Source: Deinandra increscens subsp. villosa | Lineage: Eukaryota > Streptophyta > Magnoliopsida > Asterales > Asteraceae | NCBI GenBank assembly: GCA_039602395.1 | Contig: JBCNJP010000024.1 | Coordinates: 3,113,731 to 3,177,730, forward strand | Length of the DNA: 64,000 nt | Reading direction: 5' to 3' | Shown: positions 57,974 through 64,000 of the stretch, in pieces | How positions within the stretch are numbered: position 1 is the stretch's first letter | Layout: each line of letters opens with the position of its first letter | Made by a program: the position numbers and the translations under genes | The notes under the pieces: generated by a model | Databases searched by the model: none | What the model was told of the DNA's origin: nothing | The model's input: only the letters and a program-made list of their open reading frames with translations

Positions 57974-58632
57974 AATATGCGAAAACACCTTTTTTGTGAA
58001 ATTGCGAAAACAAATATTAAAAGCTACATAACTTTTTCATACGTTAATATTTTTCATAAAATTCACATTGCTGAAGTTGTTAGAATTATATTATATTTAA
58101 TTATGGAAAAGAATTAAAAAAAATAACGTTTTTTTTCGTGATGCACATGTGCATCATTCTATACTACTTCATAAAGACGAATTATCATGCAAAAAAAAAT
58201 CTTTATGTTAAAAACATATTAAAAACATTAAAATATTTATGGTACTAATTATAATGATACATAGTGCACATGTGCAACTTATAATTAAAAAGTTATAAAA
58301 TGTTTTTTTTTGTTTAATCTAAAGATAACACAATATAAGATTTAGGGTGCAATTTATTTTTAAAACTATTAATGTATACCACGCGTCTTAGGTTTTTTTT
58401 GGTGTGATGCACATGTGCATCATTCAAAAAAATACAAAAAAAAATGACAGAAATATAAAATATATGGTCAGTGCGACTTAGAAAAAAAATATTAACTCAT
58501 ACTAAAAGTATGAATTTTTTTATGGTATTTTTTTTTGTGTGATGCACTGTTCACAAAAAAACGTTATTTTTTTTAAAAAAAATTATAGAATTAAAGATAA
58601 CATAATTACACTTTTGGTGCAAATTTTTTAAA
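57971..58632. mobile_element. TA-linked cassette A3 (right end lost)
   Basis: The left part matches A1 and A4 (GCGAAAACAAATATTAAAAG, TTTTTCATACGTTAATATTT). Palindromes TGATGCACATGTGCATCA lie near 58139 and 58406. The right terminal repeat is missing and the unit fades into a TA-rich tract (58632-58715). Confidence 0.65.
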
Positions 58633-58654
58633 TATATATATATATACATAATTC

Positions 58655-58730
<76 letters not shown>

Positions 58731-59144
58731 TGTAGAGGTTCAAATGCGAATATGTGTTTGCCTAATATCGGTGCGAACACGCATAAAAATATTTTTTACT
58801 CGTAATACGATGTAGTTTAATGCTGGTATATGATCAGATGTGTGCTGGTAAGTATATAATCAGAAATGTGCTGGTGTATGATCAAAAATGGTGTTGGCTA
58901 ATGCACAAATTTTTTTGTGCTAGTATAATTATATACTATGCTGGTATAATTTTATGTGCTGGATATAAATTAAAAAAACATTAAGGATTGGATTAAGAAA
59001 CTGCACTGGTACATGTATACATCTACCTAGCACTATTTCTGATAATATACTTCGCACTAAAACTACATCGTAGGACAAAAAAACGGATTTTTATGCATGT
59101 TTGCACCCTTCGTAGGCAAAATACCTGTCCGCACTGGAACCATC

Positions 59145-59146
<2 letters not shown>
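58731..59146. mobile_element. TA-linked cassette E1
   Basis: Left end AGAGGTTCAAATGCGAATAT; right end read inward GGGATGGTTCCAGTGCGGAC. Both run on to CATAAAAAT and CGATGTAGTTTTA, giving imperfect inverted repeats of about 85 bp. The centre repeats GTGCTGGTATATGATCA-like words. A short (GA)n precedes it (58716-58730). Confidence 0.68.

Positions 59147-59206
<60 letters not shown>
59147..59206. repeat. (TA)n tract between E1 and B5
   Basis: About 60 bp of TA repeat. Frames rich in Tyr-Ile here are translations of the repeat. Confidence 0.95.
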
Positions 59207-59209
<3 letters not shown>

Positions 59210-59210
<1 letters not shown>

Positions 59211-59350
59211 CGTCGAACAAATGGTTTTGAGAACTTTGAGAACCGTCCGGCCCACAAGTTATACATAGGGAAATCCCCCCCTGAAAATGAGTGGCTCAAA
59301 ATGATGCTTAGAAGTTCTTAAAAGAAAAAGTTCTCATTTGAACCTAACCC
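59210..59350 (+). mobile_element. TA-linked cassette B5 (left end lost)
   Basis: It retains GAGAACTTTGAGAACCGT, GGGAAATCCCCCCCTGAAAA and the right end TTCTCATTTGAACCTAACCC of family B. The first 20 bases are replaced. Confidence 0.7.
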
Positions 59351-59362
59351 TATATATATATA

Positions 59363-60116
59363 GGGGAAGGATCAAATAAAAAGAAGATGTTATTGCGGAA
59401 ACGCAAAACAAATATTAAAACCTCTATAACTTCCTCATACGTTAATAATTTTTTAAAAAATTTCCACCAAAAGTCTTAAAATTATGTCACCTTTAATTCT
59501 GGGAAAAAAATTAAACATATAAAATTTCGTGATTTTTTTTATTATTGCACATGTGCAATATCGTATTAATTATATTACACATGTGTAATATTAACAAAAA
59601 AACATTAATTTTTTTTTAAATTTTTTCAACAATTAAAGATAACCGAATTATAGATCTATGGTATAATTTTTTATCAAAAATATTAACGTATGAAAAAATT
59701 ATAGAGGTTTTAATATTATTGCACTAATTTTTTATTGCACCATGTGCAATAATAATTTTTTTTTAAAAACGTAAATTTTTTTTTAACTCTCCAGAATTAA
59801 AGATAAAAGAATTATAAGATTTATAGTGCAATTTTTTATAAAAAATTTTAACATATGAAAAAGTTATAAAGGTTTTAATATTATTGCATATGTGCAATAA
59901 TAATAATAAAAAAATTATTGCACCTGTGCAATAATAATTTTTAAAAAATTTTGGAATTTATTTTTTTTTAAAATTTTTTTCCCAGAAATAAAGTTAACAT
60001 AATTTTAAGGATTTTGGTGCAAATTTTTTTAAAAAATATTAACGTATGAAAAAGTTATAAAGGTTTTAATATTTGTTTTCGTGTTTTCGCAATAAAAGTT
60101 GTTTTCACATGATGCT

Positions 60117-60121
<5 letters not shown>
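59363..60121. mobile_element. TA-linked cassette A4
   Basis: Left end GGGGAAGGATCAAATAAAAA. Both ends share AAAACAAATATTAAAACCT and CATACGTTAATA as inverted repeats. The palindromes here are ATTGCACATGTGCAAT and ATTGCATATGTGCAAT rather than the GATGCACATGTGCATC form of A1. It is bounded by short (TA)n at 59351-59362 and a long one at 60122-60187. Confidence 0.72.

Positions 60122-60187
<66 letters not shown>
60122..60187. repeat. (TA)n tract between A4 and C3
   Basis: About 66 bp of TA repeat, the longest in the window. Confidence 0.95.
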
Positions 60188-60191
<4 letters not shown>

Positions 60192-60477
60192 GGGGATATA
60201 ATGAAAGCTTTCTTAGATATCGGAAAACCTAGAAAACCAATCCATTTGGCCCTCATGCTTCCACATCACTAGTTAATCATTCATAAAATGGCATAATGGT
60301 CAATTCAACCATGAAGACTTTTTTGATTCTAACACCCCCTCTTACACACTTTCTGCAACATTCTCTCTAGCTGCTCAATTTCCAAGACAGATTGGTTAGA
60401 TCTAACTTTGTAAATATATAACATAATTTTTCACTACATGTTACATGCGTAAATTCATCAGGATATGTATAACCAAA
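60188..60477. mobile_element. TA-linked cassette C3, left part
   Basis: It starts GGGTGGGGATATAATGAAAG, matching C1 and C2, and is cut by the assembly gap. TTACATGCGTAAATTCA at 60441 is a variant of the C-family palindrome unit. Confidence 0.62.
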
Positions 60478-60977
60478 NNNNNNNNNNNNNNNNNNNNNNN
60501 NNNNNNNNNNNNNNNNNNNNNNNNNNNNNNNNNNNNNNNNNNNNNNNNNNNNNNNNNNNNNNNNNNNNNNNNNNNNNNNNNNNNNNNNNNNNNNNNNNNN
60601 NNNNNNNNNNNNNNNNNNNNNNNNNNNNNNNNNNNNNNNNNNNNNNNNNNNNNNNNNNNNNNNNNNNNNNNNNNNNNNNNNNNNNNNNNNNNNNNNNNNN
60701 NNNNNNNNNNNNNNNNNNNNNNNNNNNNNNNNNNNNNNNNNNNNNNNNNNNNNNNNNNNNNNNNNNNNNNNNNNNNNNNNNNNNNNNNNNNNNNNNNNNN
60801 NNNNNNNNNNNNNNNNNNNNNNNNNNNNNNNNNNNNNNNNNNNNNNNNNNNNNNNNNNNNNNNNNNNNNNNNNNNNNNNNNNNNNNNNNNNNNNNNNNNN
60901 NNNNNNNNNNNNNNNNNNNNNNNNNNNNNNNNNNNNNNNNNNNNNNNNNNNNNNNNNNNNNNNNNNNNNNNNNNNNN
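60478..60977. other. Assembly gap (500 N)
   Basis: Exactly 500 undetermined bases; true length unknown. Frames drawn across it are meaningless. Confidence 0.99.
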
Positions 60978-60992
60978 AAAAAAAAAAGGGGG

Positions 60993-61000
60993 TATAAATA
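60993..61000 (+). promoter_or_regulatory. TATA box of a retroelement
   Basis: GGGGGTATAAATACCCTGG is a strong plant TATA context, followed by a C/T-rich leader about 800 bp before the first long reading frame. Confidence 0.5.
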
Positions 61001-61812
61001 CCCTGGACCGATTACGATCCTCTCACTTCTTCTCTTTCACACCGTTTACGATCCCGCCGAGAATCCCTAACCCTCCGTCGCACCGTCACCGGAAAACCAT
61101 TTCCAGCCATCTCCAACCATCCTCCGTCACATCCGAGCACATCTTTGTGTTCGTAATCCATTTCCGACCAAGAACCCCCATTCAATCGTGTGTTTCCGTG
61201 TGTGTGAATCAGTTCTTCACAGTTTTTTGTGTCTGAAACCCTAACTCGATTTCTTCATTGTGTTCGTGTCCATTTTACAATGTGTTATAATCTGTTAAAA
61301 GGTAGTGTGATGTGTTCTACTTGTGTTTATTTGAGGTTTTAACGCGATTACGAGAAATTGCAGGTACAAAAATGGCGGACTTGCGTGTTTACGATCGGTG
61401 TGGTGAAGAAGACGACGCTTCGGTGTATACGACTCGGTTTTACGACCCGGGTATACAACTCGGGTTTACGACTCGGGTCAACGATTCGCTGTTTACGATC
61501 CGAGTATACGATAAATCTCGTTTACGATCGGGCCGTGTGTTTAAATTTGTGTTTACGATTGGGCTTATCGTTTACGATTGGTTCCGATCGTAAACTCGTT
61601 TCAAAAATCGTAAAGTCACTTGATTGGATCATAATCTCATTTTTTTTTAATCGTAAACCCATCAGATTAATTGTAAACACATGATTTTTTTTATTTCATC
61701 AAACTTGTGTCAAAATTAAATGTTTGTGAAACGTGTGATTCAAAATCAAATATTTTACTTGAACGATTCAATTGAAGTTTTCAGAATTTATCAAATTAAA
61801 TGAGTTAATTAA
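61001..61812 (+). other. Leader of a retroelement with a minisatellite
   Basis: C-rich untranslated-type sequence (61010-61240) is followed at 61385-61625 by tandem variants of TTTACGATCGG and TTTACGACTCGGG, then AT-rich DNA. An ATTGCAG acceptor-like site lies at 61358-61364. The LTR boundary and primer site are not resolved. Confidence 0.5.
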
Positions 61813-63941
61813 TTGAATTTCAAGTTGTTTCCAAACATAATAGCTTTGATGAATATGTCTGATACATTTGTCTCGTTCTCTCAGATGGCAGAAGAGATGC
61901 TAGACGAAGAGATAAAGTTTGAACAAGATCACTGCATCCCAGCGTATCTTGAAGACCCGCCAGAGAAGCATATGGATCTATTTTATTCTCTGGTAGCTGG
62001 GATGAATACTTGCAAAATAAACCATGCCCTGAGGACGAATGTGCTTATAGATGAGATGCTAGTGAGGGAGTTCTGGGGTACAGCAAGAGCAAATGCTGAC
62101 AAGACAAGTATTATCGCAACTGTTCAGAACAGACAAGTAGTGATCGAGGAAGAAGATATCAGACAAGGGCTAAACATTACTGATAAAGCCTCTGATCCAA
62201 TCAAGTATCCGAAGGAAGTTGTTCTAGCGGGTGTTGAATCTATGGGGTATGAGGGGAAGTTTCCGCCTATCTTCAGGAAGCTACTGCCTCATTATTGGAG
62301 GTGCCTGGCACATTACATGCAGAAGTCATTTCTAGGCAAGAGAACCAGTTTTGATCAGCTGAATCAACTTCATGGAACTGCTTTCATCGCATTGGCCTTA
62401 GATTGGGATTTCAACTTCTCGAAGATGATGCTGTCTGACTGGGTAGGCAATGCTGATCTGAGTGCCAGAGAACAGTTCCTGATGACATCAAGGTTTGTGC
62501 AAATGGTGGTCATGAAGAAATACCTGATGATTGAAGAAAGGATAGAGAAGTTGGACATAAAAGTGATGGATTGTGGGGTTTTTGGTCTTCAAACCCAAGA
62601 TAGAAAGGGCAAAAAACAGCTTTCAAGGAAGACTTGAATGGGTAAAGAGGGGTGCGTTCCCAGAGGTGGCAAGGGAACAAGAGTTTGATGAGGATGAACC
62701 TGAAGCTGTTGTGCCTAATGTTAATGCATCCGTTGCTGAAGAACAAGACATAACAGCAACTCCGGCTGTTAATGTACAAGAAGAAGATGTAATAATACCC
62801 TCCGATGAAGAGAATGTAATGGATGATATACTTGCTGGTCAGGAGATTACTGATGATGATATCTATGGGAATCTGGGGCCCCTTAACCTTAAAAGGTCAA
62901 GGGATGACATGATCGGTTCATCAGGCAGTGATACAACCCCTCCTGAGCTGAATTTGAATGTTGAAGATGTTCTTGAAGAACCAATTCCTGCACGTGAACC
63001 TTCTCCAAGAAAGAGGTCAGATCCAAGAAGCATAAGATTCAAGCTTTCAAAGACAAGCTCAAGCTTAATGATAGTACATCCAGCAGGGCCCAGTTCTGAG
63101 GGTCCCAGTGCTCAAGAAGAAACAGCTGCTGAAAATGTTCAAGATCAACCTGCTCCTACTCAGACTGAAACTGCACTTCTATCCGAACGTAGCCCAGTTC
63201 GGGAAGAAGGACAATTTATATAGGTTGATCATTCTTTCGCTGTACCAAGCCCAGTGAGAGTGAGCGTTGCTCCTGTGATAAGTCAGCCAACTGCTATTCC
63301 TAGCTTCAGGCCCTTCCAATCTGCTGAACTTCCGATTTATTTGAGGATAAGCACTGATCCTCAAATCAACTTTTTGATATCTCAGAATCGATTCAGAGAA
63401 AAATGAGATAAAGGCACTGAAGGATGAGAACAGAAGGATGAGAGAAAAGGAGGTGGCAGATAAAAATAGAATGAAGTGGCTCTATTAGACTTTGATGGAT
63501 CTTAAGAAGAAATTTACTGACTTGAAAAGTGTCATGGAGTCAGAATCTTCAAGTGCCCCTGAACAAAGTTCATCACAGGGTGTGCAAGGTGCTGATGCAA
63601 TGAATGTAGACGATAGAGATGAAAATATTGAGATGTCTGATTATGCCAGAGGAGGAAGAGTCGTCTCCAAAGCTCCTGAAGGTCACGACAACTGGTTCCA
63701 AGAATTCTTTCAAGGACCAGCCCCCACTCAGTACTCTCTTGATCTTGGAGGAAGCTCTTTAGACAAAAAGGGGAGTTGTGAACCCATCTTATGCTGGCAT
63801 TATGACACCGAGAAGAAATTATTTGCTGTGATCCGTGAAGGCTATAGTCCAGTTGAATATTATAGAACTCGTGCACAATTCCATTCTTGGACTGAGCCTG
63901 AGATCAGAAATCTGCTTCGAGCTCCCTACATAAACAGATGA
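61813..63941 (+). pseudogene. Gag-like protein of an Asteraceae-type retroelement, frameshifted
   Basis: Frame 61813-62637 holds a folded domain of about 200 residues with INHALRTNVLIDEMLVREFW, IIATVQNRQVVIEEEDIRQ, LAHYMQKSFLGKRTSFDQL and ALDWDFNFSKMMLSDW. This resembles repeat-derived proteins of Asteraceae databases often labelled synaptobrevin/longin-like, which I regard as Gag-like products of non-autonomous copia elements. After a phase change near 62600 (A run) the frame 62573-63223 continues with an acidic, Ser/Pro-rich region. After further stops, 63492-63941 has a Lys-rich start and YDTEKKLFAVIREGYSPVEY. The natural start may be the ATG before SDTFVSFSQMAEEML (near 61852). It runs towards the window end; I cannot see the rest. 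Confidence 0.55.
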
Positions 63942-64000
63942 AACAGCCTTGACGGAGACCTTATTAGAAACAATCTGCTGAGCCATCAAAAAGATAACTT

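Overview
This is nuclear DNA from a flowering plant, consisting almost entirely of nested transposable elements. The daisy family (Asteraceae) is my best guess. The 61.8-63.9 kb reading frame resembles a repeat-derived protein family common in Tanacetum/Helianthus-type genomes, but I could not check this by search. I see no intact host gene, rRNA, working tRNA or CRISPR array. Two runs of exactly 500 N (21325-21824 and 60478-60977) are assembly gaps.

Layout. (1) 1-11202: the 3' part of a Helitron-like element, split by a complete but defective Athila-type Ty3/gypsy element (569-11084, minus strand, target duplication GCTCT). (2) 11213-20180, continuing at 57971-60477: a chain of short non-coding cassettes in at least six families, here called A-F. 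Neighbours are separated by (TA)n tracts, and most ends follow a TATATA-GGGnnnGGAT-like pattern with long imperfect terminal inverted repeats. A small Helitron (16322-17385) lies inside the chain. (3) 21154-57542: the chain is interrupted by a very long CACTA-like transposon. Its 29-bp termini match at 25 positions and it has a 3-bp target duplication (CCT). It carries fragments of host genes: sterol methyltransferase, ribulose-5-phosphate epimerase, a RING E3 ligase and an MFS transporter. (4) Nested inside the CACTA are a minisatellite field (27.1-29.2 kb), two copies of a long LTR-like repeat, a Ty1/copia element (31108-38770, target duplication CAAAA), a head-to-head palindromic copia derivative flanked by an 88-bp direct repeat (41576-50768), and inside that a young non-autonomous LTR element (46635-50410, target duplication ATACA). 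(5) 60978-64000: the 5' part of another retroelement with a TATA box, a repeat-rich leader and a broken Gag-like reading frame.

Order of events from nesting: the TA-linked chain came first. The CACTA then entered it, retroelements entered the CACTA, and the 3.8-kb element landed on the last 5 bp of an LTR of the palindromic copia. The retroelement coding regions contain stops, frameshifts or deletions, so I expect no autonomous activity from this window.

The best candidate for something undescribed is the TA-linked cassette superfamily. Its families differ inside but share end architecture. Each interior is filled with a family-specific short palindrome or repeat, and one member (12452-14772) carries a small two-exon reading frame next to its terminus. 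The palindromic copia with an 88-bp flanking duplication and the gene-fragment-carrying CACTA are also notable.
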